Shown: positions 50,882 through 59,148 of the stretch, piece by piece
How positions within the stretch are numbered: position 1 is the stretch's first letter
How the letters are laid out: each line of letters opens with the position of its first letter
Origin: Shouchella sp047238345
Lineage (GTDB): Bacteria > Bacillota > Bacilli > Bacillales > Bacillaceae_D
Assembly (NCBI RefSeq): GCF_047238345.1
Contig: NZ_JBDFMQ010000001.1
Coordinates: 3,534,001-3,598,000, forward strand
Direction of reading: 5' to 3'
Length of the DNA: 64,000 nucleotides
Made by a program: the position numbers and the translations under genes
The notes under the pieces: model-generated
Databases searched by the model: none
Seen by the model: only the letters and a program-made list of their open reading frames with translations
Told to the model about the DNA's origin: nothing

Positions 50882-51556
50882 ATGATGGCTCGCGCAAAAA
50901 AGCGAAACGTGAAAAAGATCGTGTTATCGGTCTTTGCTGTTGCGCTCATCGCTTTTGGTGCTTACCTTACCACGACTACAGGGTTTAAGATTTTACATGG
51001 CTATGCGCTCTATAAAATGATGCCAGAGGAAGAGAAATTGGTCGCTTACAACCTTTCAGGAAAAGGGGAAAACGATCAAATCCTTGCCTCAACCGTTAAC
51101 CCTGAAGTGAGTGAGTGGCAGCCAGCTATAGGTGAGGTAATGGGCAAGTTAACGATTCCAGTCATGGATTCGAGTTGGCCCATTATCCACGGTACTGGTG
51201 ACGATGAGCTCGACCGAGGTGTTGGCCATTTTGATGGGAGCGTCCTTCCCGGAGAAAATGACAATAGTGTCTTATCAGGTCACAACAATACGGTGTTTCA
51301 CCATCTTGGTGATGTTGGTGAAGGAGACGAGATTATCGTTGAAACCAAGAGCGGTGTGTTCACATACAAAGTGCATACGGTTCGCATTGTCGATGAGGAT
51401 GATCGCACAGTCATTGTCTCTACAGATGACGCGCAATTAACGGTAACGACTTGTTACCCATTCCATGTCGTTGGCTTTGCGCCTGAGCGTTATGTACTCG
51501 TTGCTGACTTAGTGGACTCACAGTTTAACCAATCTTTGGCTCTTTTTACTGACTAA
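50882..51556 (+). CDS. srtD: Class D sortase
   Basis: 224 residues. Membrane anchor about 12-30, then the sortase beta barrel. The catalytic residues are His134 (LSGHNNTVF), Cys191 (TVTTCYPF) and Arg203 (APERYVL). TTC-Y-P and the absence of class A/B/C insert loops place it in class D. It should cleave between Thr and Ser of MPKTS in the protein encoded immediately upstream and attach it to peptidoglycan. ATG directly follows the substrate stop, with GAGG as ribosome site, so the two are co-translated. A dedicated substrate-enzyme pair. Confidence 0.92.
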   Translation: MMARAKKRNVKKIVLSVFAVALIAFGAYLTTTTGFKILHGYALYKMMPEEEKLVAYNLSGKGENDQILASTVNPEVSEWQPAIGEVMGKLTIPVMDSSWPIIHGTGDDELDRGVGHFDGSVLPGENDNSVLSGHNNTVFHHLGDVGEGDEIIVETKSGVFTYKVHTVRIVDEDDRTVIVSTDDAQLTVTTCYPFHVVGFAPERYVLVADLVDSQFNQSLALFTD

Positions 51557-51611
51557 AACAAAACTCCTTTCTGGTATACTGAAGGTATGCTACTTGAAAG
51601 GAGTTTTTCTT

Positions 51612-51797
51612 ATGCCAATTGTTACTGTTCAAATGCTTGAAGGTCGTAGCGATGACCAAAAGCGAGCACTTGTTGAAAAAGTAACCGCAGCCGTTTCAGA
51701 AACAATCGATGCACCAAAAGAACGTATTTCTGTGGTTATTGATGAAATGAAACCAACAAACTTTGGAGTTGCTGGAATTAGACAAAGTGATAAATAA
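51612..51797 (+). CDS. ywhB: 4-oxalocrotonate tautomerase family protein YwhB
   Basis: 61 residues from ATG 51612, with AAAGGAG upstream (the open frame starts at 51594). After Met removal the N-terminus is Pro1, the catalytic base of 4-OT enzymes, in PIVTVQMLEGRS; Arg residues of the active site lie in RISVVIDEM and GIRQSDK. The hexamer tautomerises small enol substrates; the natural substrate in bacilli is unknown. Followed by a bidirectional terminator. Confidence 0.92.
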   Translation: MPIVTVQMLEGRSDDQKRALVEKVTAAVSETIDAPKERISVVIDEMKPTNFGVAGIRQSDK

Positions 51798-51801
51798 AAG
51801 C

Positions 51802-51840
51802 AAAAGGAGCGTTCTTTTTTTAAGAACACTCCTTTTTTTG
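51802..51840. terminator. Bidirectional terminator between ywhB and a small membrane protein
   Basis: AAAAGGAGCGTTCTT / AAGAACACTCCTTTT with a 5-base loop and T and A runs at either side. The minus-strand gene stop lies inside its loop. Confidence 0.85.
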
Positions 51841-52005
51841 ATGCCCACCTTTATGGTGCTTACGGATATATTGTGCTATAAAAAACCAATTGAGCAGGAT
51901 AGTGGCAACAACAACTACCCCCATCATCGGTGATGCTAAGAATAAGATTAGAATTAACGGTATGCCAACAGCGAACATAAGAAGCATTAATGTAAAGCTG
52001 AGCAA
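51820..52005 (-). CDS. Small two-helix membrane protein, unknown
   Basis: 61 residues from TTG 52005, chosen because AAAGGTGG lies seven bases upstream; a GTG four codons earlier abuts that site. Two membrane helices (about 3-24 and 29-46), a basic, His-rich tail (RKHHKGGHQKK). A promoter TTGTAG-18-TATACA lies about 40 bases upstream. No family recognised. A second frame at 51860-52075 was considered as an N-terminal extension by frameshift but the promoter lies inside it. Confidence 0.55.
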   Translation of the reverse strand: MLSFTLMLLMFAVGIPLILILFLASPMMGVVVVATILLNWFFIAQYIRKHHKGGHQKKECS

Positions 52006-52108
52006 AATTGGCGCCACCTTTCTTCTCTTGTCGTGATGTTCTAATGCTCATAGTGTATACAATAAGGCGCGCCATAACTACAAAACTGCTGTAAAATAAA
52101 ATGTAAGA

Positions 52109-52612
52109 CTATGAACCTTCATAGGATACTTGTCGTTCCCGTAGCATCATTAAATGAGTTTCTGCATGGAGCCATTCTTGATTCGAGTAACGTGAATTAA
52201 GCTGAGGATCACGTACTCCCTCGCTCTCCATTTGTTTTTGAAAATAGAGTAGCGCCGCCATTTGTTCAAGTATCGATAAAGGTTGGCTATTCAAATCCTT
52301 GTAAACGTCTGTAAACTCGTCAAGCTCTTCTCTTACTAAAAGCTTATGTAGAAACGTTTCCCCTTGATTCGTTAGCATATAAACAATGTCTCGCTCATCC
52401 CGCTCTTCTTTTAAAAACTGGAGATTGCATAATTCTTCAAGACGCACAAATAAGTCTTCAGAATACGGCCCTAAGCGATGATATCGGTATTTCTCCGCAA
52501 ATGGCGCCCCAAATGATTTTGCTATATAAATGATTTTTTGTAGCTTTTTATGTTCAATCGTTTTCTCGCATAATGAAAAAAGTTTTAGCACCTGCACATG
52601 ATTGGAAAGCAA
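52109..52612 (-). CDS. ywgA: YwgA family protein
   Basis: 167 residues from TTG 52612, which has AAGGAGGGG at good distance. Predicted all-helical with a winged-helix-like N-terminus (HKKLQKIIYIAKSFG, about 21-35, and the YSEDLFVRLEEL segment). This fits the YwgA family, whose members resemble HTH and phage-associated SocA/Panacea-like antitoxin folds. Function unknown. It lies 11 bases after ywfO and is probably co-transcribed with it. Confidence 0.8.
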   Translation of the reverse strand: MLSNHVQVLKLFSLCEKTIEHKKLQKIIYIAKSFGAPFAEKYRYHRLGPYSEDLFVRLEELCNLQFLKEERDERDIVYMLTNQGETFLHKLLVREELDEFTDVYKDLNSQPLSILEQMAALLYFQKQMESEGVRDPQLNSRYSNQEWLHAETHLMMLRERQVSYEGS

Positions 52613-52623
52613 GCTACCCCTCC

Positions 52624-53904
52624 TTACATTTGTTTAAGAATAGATTCAATTTCCTGCCTCGGCTTTTCATCTAATGACGCGATGAGGTCTGCTGGATAAT
52701 AAAGCTTGTGATCCGTTCGCTTTTTCCCAGAAATCGACTCAACTACGTCGGACTGACTGGATAACTCTTTTAATTGACCATCTTTTACTAACAATTGAAT
52801 CGGCACTCGCTGTTCTTCGCCAGGCCTGTACACATCATAAGGTAAATCGGAAGAGGAATCCATCTCCAAATAATAGTCCGCTTCAATGCCTGCTTCCCAG
52901 AACAACTCTTGCAAGGCCATAATATCCGTTAAGCGCTCATTCGGATGGCATTCGACATAAGCAAACAAGCGACGATTTAAGAAACGTTGACATAAATCTT
53001 TCAAGATTGAGTCGTCTTCATCCTGCCAACACTGAAAATAAAACTGCATCACGGATTCATCTAATTTTAAATAATCTTGGATTGTCGTTGTTCCCGAGAA
53101 GATTGCTTTAAAATGATGAGGTGGCTGTTTAAACGCATAGCCGTTCTCATGCAATACTTTTACACGCTTTAAAATCTTGCTTAAGATGACTTCAGAACTT
53201 CGCGTCACTGGGTGGAAATACACTTGCCAATACATTTGATAGCGACTCATAATATAATCCTCTACCGCGTGCATCCCGCTGGCTTTGACAACCACTTGAT
53301 CCTCCATCGGCCTCATCACTCGTAAAATTCGCTCCAAGTCAAACTGTCCGTAGCTCACGCCAGTGTAATACGCATCTCTTAGTAAGTAATCCATACGATC
53401 TGCGTCAATTTGACTTGATATCATGCTTGTTACGAGTTTATTGGCGGACGTTTTTTCAATGACTGCCGCTACTTCTTTCGGAAAACCGGGATCATACTGA
53501 CGTAAGACAGCGTTCACTTCGGTATCACCAAGAATAATAAACCTTGTCCATTCTTCATGATCTGTATCAAAGACTTTTTCAAACGAGTGGGAGAATGGAC
53601 CATGTCCAATATCGTGTAGCAATGCCGCACTGAGCGCGAGAAGACGATCCTCATTGTTCCACATTGGCTTATCAGTAAAATTCGTTATAAGCCTCCTCAT
53701 GATCTCATACACACCTAATGAATGATTAAAGCGCGAATGCTCTGCACCGTGAAATGTTAACGACGTTGTACCTAACTGGCGCACCCGTCGTAATCGCTGA
53801 AATTCCGTTGTGCCAATTAAATCCCAAATTAATTGATCCTGTACGTGAATATAGCGATGAACAGGATCTTTAAACACCTTTTCTTCTTGCAACTTCCCAG
53901 ACAT
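52624..53904 (-). CDS. ywfO: HD-domain dNTP triphosphohydrolase-like protein YwfO
   Basis: 426 residues. The HD superfamily metal site is formed by His in FHGAEHSRFNHSLG (about 52-65), His-Asp in LLHDIGHGPFSHSFE (about 96-110), and Asp in QIDADRMDYLLRD (about 166-178), the SAMHD1-like set. B. subtilis YwfO hydrolyses dNTPs. ATG start with GGGGGGAG. Upstream of ywgA. Confidence 0.92.
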   Translation of the reverse strand: MSGKLQEEKVFKDPVHRYIHVQDQLIWDLIGTTEFQRLRRVRQLGTTSLTFHGAEHSRFNHSLGVYEIMRRLITNFTDKPMWNNEDRLLALSAALLHDIGHGPFSHSFEKVFDTDHEEWTRFIILGDTEVNAVLRQYDPGFPKEVAAVIEKTSANKLVTSMISSQIDADRMDYLLRDAYYTGVSYGQFDLERILRVMRPMEDQVVVKASGMHAVEDYIMSRYQMYWQVYFHPVTRSSEVILSKILKRVKVLHENGYAFKQPPHHFKAIFSGTTTIQDYLKLDESVMQFYFQCWQDEDDSILKDLCQRFLNRRLFAYVECHPNERLTDIMALQELFWEAGIEADYYLEMDSSSDLPYDVYRPGEEQRVPIQLLVKDGQLKELSSQSDVVESISGKKRTDHKLYYPADLIASLDEKPRQEIESILKQM

Positions 53905-53978
53905 GTTCTCCCCCCTTTTCTATCATTCATATTATACGACCTCTCTTCTCTGAAGAAAAGAGGCTCGGTCTAACGAAC

Positions 53979-54022
53979 GAAAAAAGAACCTTCATAAGTG
54001 AACGTCCACTTATAAAGGTTCT
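53979..54022 (-). terminator. Terminator after the symporter gene
   Basis: Minus strand AGAACCTTTATAAGTG / CACTTATGAAGGTTCT with six loop bases, then TTTTTT. Confidence 0.85.
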
Positions 54023-54051
54023 AATCATTTTAAACCTTGCTTTCCTGTTGT

Positions 54052-55293
54052 TTAGGAATTAGCTGGAATGTCGCCACGCTTTTTCTCATTTCGATCAACA
54101 ATAACCGCTAAGGCAGCGTCACCTGTAATATTAACTGCGGTTCTCATCATATCAAGAAGACGATCAATACCGATAATTAAACCGATTGCGTCTGGTGGTA
54201 ACCCAACTGTTGTCAGAACCATGGCGAGCATGATCATACCTACTCCTGGTACACCCGCTGTGCCAATACTTGCTAATGTTGCCGTTAAGACGATCATAAG
54301 CATTTGCATAAGCGTCAAATCAACGCCGTACACTTGCGCAATAAAAACGGTTGCTACAGCTTGCATAATACCTGTACCGTCCATATTAATCGTCGCACCG
54401 AGAGGTTGAACAAAACCAGATACTTGTTTAGAAACACCTAAGTTCTCTTGTGCAGATTTCATAGAAAGTGGCAAGACTGCGTTTGAGCTTGATAAGCTGA
54501 ATGCCATCGTCATAGCTGGCGCAAAGCCTTTAAAAAACTTAACTGGACTCATTTTTCCTAAGAAGTATACGATTAATCCATACACAACAAATAAGTGGAA
54601 GACAAGTACCCCAGCTACAGTTAAGAAGTAAGAAAGAAGGGATCCAACAGCTTCCCATCCTGCTTCACCAAGAGCAGAAGCAATTAACGCAAACGCACCA
54701 ATTGGTGCAAATGCCATAACGAATGTAACGATTTTCATCATAATGTCATTTGCTTGTGTAAAGAAAATTTTAACCGTTTCCACTTTTTTGCCGAGCATCG
54801 CCATAGCAAGTCCGACAAACAAAGCAAATGTAATAATTTGTAGCATATTCATATCAGCCATAGAAGCAATTGGATTCTCAGGGAAAATGTTGATGAGTGT
54901 TTCCATAATTGGAACAGATTCCGCCGGCTGATAGTCTTCCGCAATTCCTTCACCTAGCAAACCTGGTGATCCAGGTTGAACGATCTGTGCTGCAACAATT
55001 CCAACTGTTAAGGATATAGCGGATGTCGCTAGAAAGAAAATAACCGTTTGTATTCCCATTCGACCAAGTTGTTTTGGACTTCCTAAATCGGAAATACCAA
55101 CAACAAGTGAAAAGAACACAAGCGGAACAACAACCATCATAATTAAACGTAAAAAGATTGTACCTGCAGGGTCTAAAATGTATTGATTTAACACGTTAAA
55201 AACATCTTGTGACCATATCGGCAGAACAAGACCTAAAATAGCCCCTAATAATAAACCGAGTAATATGTTTCTTGTGAGCTTATTGTTGTTCAT
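54052..55293 (-). CDS. Glutamate/dicarboxylate:cation symporter (DAACS family)
   Basis: 413 residues with eight membrane helices and two re-entrant loops. The Ser-rich HP1 tip AFSLSSSNAVLPLS (about 270-283), the NMDGT motif of TM7 (about 308-312) and the HP2 SIGTAGVPGVG (about 345-355) are intact, so glutamate, aspartate or C4-dicarboxylate uptake with Na+ or H+ is expected. In an alkaliphile Na+ coupling is likely (inference). ATG start with GGGGG. Own terminator; divergent from lipL. Confidence 0.93.
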   Translation of the reverse strand: MNNNKLTRNILLGLLLGAILGLVLPIWSQDVFNVLNQYILDPAGTIFLRLIMMVVVPLVFFSLVVGISDLGSPKQLGRMGIQTVIFFLATSAISLTVGIVAAQIVQPGSPGLLGEGIAEDYQPAESVPIMETLINIFPENPIASMADMNMLQIITFALFVGLAMAMLGKKVETVKIFFTQANDIMMKIVTFVMAFAPIGAFALIASALGEAGWEAVGSLLSYFLTVAGVLVFHLFVVYGLIVYFLGKMSPVKFFKGFAPAMTMAFSLSSSNAVLPLSMKSAQENLGVSKQVSGFVQPLGATINMDGTGIMQAVATVFIAQVYGVDLTLMQMLMIVLTATLASIGTAGVPGVGMIMLAMVLTTVGLPPDAIGLIIGIDRLLDMMRTAVNITGDAALAVIVDRNEKKRGDIPANS

Positions 55294-55491
55294 TTAGTTT
55301 CCCCCAAACCCAATTTGATAATTTCTTATAATTCTCTTATTTTTTTCTTCTTTACACTTCTTTTTTTAAAAATCGCTTACGTTTGTAAAACTTTTTTCAG
55401 TATAACGGCAGAAATCAAAATACGCAACTTCCTTTTTATAGGTTAGCCCTTTCCATGTTATACTAAGGTGTGTAAGAAAGGAATGATTTGA

Positions 55492-56319
55492 TTGATTAAA
55501 CCCTCACCATTTCAGGCTTTAAACGCCGAATTGAGACTGATCGATAACAGTAAAAATTACCTATCAGAGAGCGCCTTGAAATCGTTTGCTTTTGACGATA
55601 CCCTTTGTCAATTAGCTGGAAAAACGAATCAATCGTCTCTACGTTTCTGGGTGCATGATCGCACCATTGTTTTAGGGACACAGGACACTCGTTTAGATCA
55701 TATCCATGATGCGATTACTATATTAGAAAAGAATAATTACCGTGTCGTCGTTCGAAATTCAGGCGGACTAGCTGTATTATTAGATAACGGTGTTTTGAAT
55801 CTTTCCCTTATCTTTCCTGGAGAAACCACCTCTTCCATTGACGGTGGCTACGAGCGTATGGTTGCCTTTGTACGTGCAATGTTTCCCGAAGCAAAAATTG
55901 ATACAGGTGAAATTTTTGGCTCTTACTGTCCTGGTAGCTACGATTTAAGTATTGATGGGAAGAAATTCGCCGGCATCTCTCAACGACGAATTCGTGGCGG
56001 GATTGCGGTGCAAATATATTTGTGCATTACAGGCAGTGGTTCAGAACGAGCACAAGTTGTTCGAGACATGTACAGCCACGCCGTAAAAGAACCGAACCCA
56101 AAATTTAGTGCACCTCATGTAACACCAACGGTTATGGCGTCCTTAAATGAACTTCTGGATGAAACCTTTACTGTTGAACAAATCGTTGAAAAAGCAAAAC
56201 AAACTGCTCAATCGTTTGATATTACTCTGAACGAGGAACCTTTTTCTGCTGAAGAAACGCTTTTATACGAAACACAACTAGAACGGGTAATTGAGCGGCA
56301 TAATCGCTGTTTAAACTAA
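55492..56319 (+). CDS. lipL: Octanoyl-[GcvH]:protein N-octanoyltransferase
   Basis: 275 residues of the BPL_LplA_LipB fold. The acyl-thioester Cys146 in GSYCPGSYDL and Lys158-159 in DGKKFAGISQRR match B. subtilis LipL. It moves octanoyl from GcvH to the E2 subunits of 2-oxoacid dehydrogenases, the relay step in lipoate assembly. TTG start with AAAGGA about ten bases upstream. B. subtilis has lipL (ywfL) beside pta, as here. Confidence 0.94.
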   Translation: MIKPSPFQALNAELRLIDNSKNYLSESALKSFAFDDTLCQLAGKTNQSSLRFWVHDRTIVLGTQDTRLDHIHDAITILEKNNYRVVVRNSGGLAVLLDNGVLNLSLIFPGETTSSIDGGYERMVAFVRAMFPEAKIDTGEIFGSYCPGSYDLSIDGKKFAGISQRRIRGGIAVQIYLCITGSGSERAQVVRDMYSHAVKEPNPKFSAPHVTPTVMASLNELLDETFTVEQIVEKAKQTAQSFDITLNEEPFSAEETLLYETQLERVIERHNRCLN

Positions 56320-56353
56320 AAAAAGCTTTCGGTCATCAAACCGAAAGCTTTTC
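56318..56353. terminator. Bidirectional terminator between lipL and pta
   Basis: AAAAGCTTTCGGT / ACCGAAAGCTTTT with a 7-base loop. Confidence 0.85.
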
Positions 56354-56354
56354 A

Positions 56355-57350
56355 TTACGCTTTTTGTGTTTCTTTTTGAGTAATGGCTTGCATCGCTGTA
56401 ATTAAGCTAAGCTTATAGACATCGTCCACATTACAACCACGAGATAAGTCATTTACTGGCTTATTTAAACCTTGTAAAATCGGTCCGATTGCATCATAGC
56501 CACCAAGTCGTTGCGCAATTTTATAACCAAGATTCCCTGATTCTAAGCTCGGGAAAATAAACACATTTGCTTCACCTTTAAGCGGCGATTCAGGCGCTTT
56601 TTTCTGAGCTACTGCAGGTACAAATGCAGCGTCAAATTGGAATTCACCGTCAATGACAAGATCTGGGCGACTTTCCTGTGCAAGTTTCGTTGCAGCAGAA
56701 ACTTTTTGTGTTTCTTGCGAAGACGCAGAACCAAGAGTTGAGAACGAAAGCATCGCTACTTTTGGATCAATGCCAAATAATTTTGCGGTATCTGCTGTTG
56801 CTGTCGCAATCTCTGCCAACTCTTCTTCGTTTGGAGAAATATTAATCGCACAGTCACCAAAGACAAATTTCTTATCTTCTTTTACCATTACGAATACACC
56901 AGATGTACGCTTTATACCAGGCTCTGTTTTAATAATTTGTAATGCCGGGCGAACAGTATCGCCAGTTGAATGGGCAGCACCACTGACAAGACCGTCAGCT
57001 TTCTCCATATACACAAGCATCGTTCCAAAGTAATTAACGTCCATAAGAAGTTCACGCGCCTGTTCTTCAGTCGCTTTTCCTTTACGTCTTTCAACAAAGG
57101 ACGCCACCATTTCATCTAGGTGCGCATACGTCTTTGGATCATAAATTGTTACATCATCAATCTTTACATTTATTTTATCTGCAAGAGACGTAATTTCGTC
57201 TGGATTTCCAATCACAATCGGGTCAACGACTTGATCTGTAGCAAGTTTTACCGCGGCTTCAAGCACACGCTCGTCGTTTCCTTCTGGTAATACGATACTT
57301 GGCTTATGAGACCCTACCTGCTGTTTAATATCAGCAAATAAATCACTCAC
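56355..57350 (-). CDS. pta: Phosphate acetyltransferase
   Basis: 331 residues, the short EutD-like Pta of bacilli, making acetyl phosphate from acetyl-CoA. Typical motifs are VLPEGNDERVLEAA (about 20-33), SGAAHSTGDTVRPALQIIKT (about 128-147) and the C-terminal GPILQGLNKPVNDLSRGC (about 292-309). GTG start with GGAGG upstream. Convergent with lipL; the 187-base gap to the crotonase gene holds promoters for both. Confidence 0.96.
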   Translation of the reverse strand: MSDLFADIKQQVGSHKPSIVLPEGNDERVLEAAVKLATDQVVDPIVIGNPDEITSLADKINVKIDDVTIYDPKTYAHLDEMVASFVERRKGKATEEQARELLMDVNYFGTMLVYMEKADGLVSGAAHSTGDTVRPALQIIKTEPGIKRTSGVFVMVKEDKKFVFGDCAINISPNEEELAEIATATADTAKLFGIDPKVAMLSFSTLGSASSQETQKVSAATKLAQESRPDLVIDGEFQFDAAFVPAVAQKKAPESPLKGEANVFIFPSLESGNLGYKIAQRLGGYDAIGPILQGLNKPVNDLSRGCNVDDVYKLSLITAMQAITQKETQKA

Positions 57351-57449
57351 TGTAAATAACCTCCTTCAGTTATCATTCTTACTCTATTTTAGGATACCCT
57401 GCTTTAGAAAAAAAGGAAACAGCCTCGCATAAAGCGTTAATTTTAAAAA

Positions 57450-57479
57450 TTGACACATTGATTACGCTTACATTAAAAT
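57450..57479 (+). promoter_or_regulatory. Sigma-A promoter of the crotonase gene
   Basis: TTGACA, 18 bases, TAAAAT, about 58 bases upstream of the ATG. Confidence 0.65.
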
Positions 57480-57537
57480 TAAAGGGTTTTCACCTATTTT
57501 TAGCGAAAGATGTAGAAAACCATTTTAGGAGGCTTTT

Positions 57538-58287
57538 ATGAGTGACCAACTAGTAAGACTAGATATTAAGAACAACATTGCTACGATCACTTTAAACCGA
57601 CCAACTGTAAAAAACGCATTAAACGATGCTGCCCACGAACAACTTTACGAGGCTTTTGAAGAAGCAGATGAACGTACCGATGTTCGAGTAATCGTCTTAA
57701 CAGGAAGCGGAGATGCTTTTTGTTCCGGAGCGGACTTAAAATCAATTGATATAAACGATATGGAAAATTTCAATTATGGCCGCGCATTACGAGAAACATA
57801 CAATAAATTAATTACGCTTATGACGAATATTGGCAAACCAATCATTGCCCATATAAATGGAATTGCTGTAGGAGCTGGTCTTAGTATCGCATTAGCTTGT
57901 GACTATCGTGTTGCGAACAAAGAAGCCCTTTTTGGATTAGGATTTTTGAAAATTGGCCTTGTTCCGGATGCAGGAATGTCTTACTTCTTGCCACGATTAG
58001 TCGGATATCCAAAAGCGCTTGAACTAGCTGTAAAAGAAAATTTTTCGGCTGATGAGGCGCTTGCGATGGGACTTATTAACAGTATTGATCATGTGGACGA
58101 GCTCATTCAAAAATGCTTGGCACTTCCACTAACTGCTTTTCGTTTAATGAAAAACAATTTTCGAGAGAGCTATGACCACCATTTAGCAGAGATTTTAGAA
58201 ATGGAAGTTACAGCTCAACGTGAAGCAGGTGAATCAAAAGAACACCGGAAAGCTCTTGAATTTTTTGTGAATAAAGGCAAGCGATAG
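57538..58287 (+). CDS. Enoyl-CoA hydratase/isomerase, PaaG-like
   Basis: 249 residues of the crotonase fold. The oxyanion-hole motif is FCSGADLKSID (about 61-71), and GIAVGAGLSIALACDYRVA (about 108-126) is well conserved. In the segment FLKIGLVPDAGMSYFLPRLVG Asp144 is present but the usual hydratase Glu is replaced, which matches PaaG (ring 1,2-epoxyphenylacetyl-CoA isomerase) rather than true hydratases. The substrate is not certain. It is inserted between pta and hemQ and has its own promoter. ATG with AGGAGG. Confidence 0.85.
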   Translation: MSDQLVRLDIKNNIATITLNRPTVKNALNDAAHEQLYEAFEEADERTDVRVIVLTGSGDAFCSGADLKSIDINDMENFNYGRALRETYNKLITLMTNIGKPIIAHINGIAVGAGLSIALACDYRVANKEALFGLGFLKIGLVPDAGMSYFLPRLVGYPKALELAVKENFSADEALAMGLINSIDHVDELIQKCLALPLTAFRLMKNNFRESYDHHLAEILEMEVTAQREAGESKEHRKALEFFVNKGKR

Positions 58288-58359
58288 ACGATCCACTTAA
58301 GTAAAGAGCCCTCCTTATGGTATAGTGGATTGAGAGAAAATTGAAGGAGGATTTGTACG

Positions 58360-59109
58360 ATGAATGAGGCAGCAAAAACCTTAGACGGTTGGTATGTACT
58401 GCACGACTTCCGCAAAATTGACTGGAGCTCGTGGAAAAATGTCCCGGAGAACGAACGCGAAGGGATGATTGAAGAATTTACAGCATTACTAAATAAATGG
58501 AACGACACCGAAGCGAATGGACAAGGTAGTCACGCTCTTTATTCAATCGTTGGCCAAAAAGCAGATTTAATGATTATGTTGCTGCGCCCAACGATGGAAG
58601 AGTTAAATGACATTGAACTTGCGTTGGACAAATCAGGGTTGGCGGACTTCACACTTCCGACGTATTCCTATGTCTCTGTTGTGGAGTTAAGCAACTACTT
58701 GGCAAAAGAGTCTGATGAGGATCCCTATCAAAATCCTTATGTTCGCTCACGCCTTTATCCAGAACTTCCAAAATGGAAGCATGTTTGTTTTTATCCGATG
58801 GACAAGCGTCGCGAAGGCGATGATAATTGGTACATGCTGCCGATGGAAAATCGTAAAGAACTTATGCGCAGTCACGGCATGATTGGTCGTAGCTATGCAG
58901 GAAAAGTAAAGCAAATTATTTCTGGGTCTGTCGGTTTCGATGATTGGGAATGGGGCGTTACTCTGTTCTCAGACGACGTTCTGCAGTTTAAAAAGCTTGT
59001 GTACGAGATGCGCTTTGATGAAGTATCTGCTCGCTATGGCGAGTTTGGCTCCTTTTACGTCGGGAACATCCTTACGCAAGATTCGCTCTCCGCTTACTTT
59101 CAAGTATAA
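58360..59109 (+). CDS. hemQ: Coproheme decarboxylase HemQ
   Basis: 249 residues of the chlorite dismutase-like fold. The catalytic Tyr145 in CFYPMDKRR and the heme-ligand His172 in LMRSHGMIGR match B. subtilis HemQ (YwfI). It converts Fe-coproporphyrin III to heme b with peroxide, the last step of the coproporphyrin route used by Gram-positives. An extended -10 box TGG-TATAGT lies about 40 bases upstream, and the start has GGAGG. A terminator follows. Confidence 0.96.
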   Translation: MNEAAKTLDGWYVLHDFRKIDWSSWKNVPENEREGMIEEFTALLNKWNDTEANGQGSHALYSIVGQKADLMIMLLRPTMEELNDIELALDKSGLADFTLPTYSYVSVVELSNYLAKESDEDPYQNPYVRSRLYPELPKWKHVCFYPMDKRREGDDNWYMLPMENRKELMRSHGMIGRSYAGKVKQIISGSVGFDDWEWGVTLFSDDVLQFKKLVYEMRFDEVSARYGEFGSFYVGNILTQDSLSAYFQV

Positions 59110-59110
59110 G

Positions 59111-59148
59111 AAAAAAGGTTCATCGCTACTCGCGATGAACCTTTTCTT
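59111..59148. terminator. Terminator between hemQ and yidC
   Basis: AAGGTTCATCGC / GCGATGAACCTT with a 5-base loop, bounded by an A-run and T-rich bases; it serves both convergent genes. Confidence 0.8.

Noticed and set aside
51860..52075. 71-codon minus-strand frame that could be an N-terminal extension of the small membrane protein via a frameshift.
   Set aside because: No ribosome site; a plausible promoter lies inside it, and the downstream TTG with AAAGGTGG explains the gene without a frameshift.
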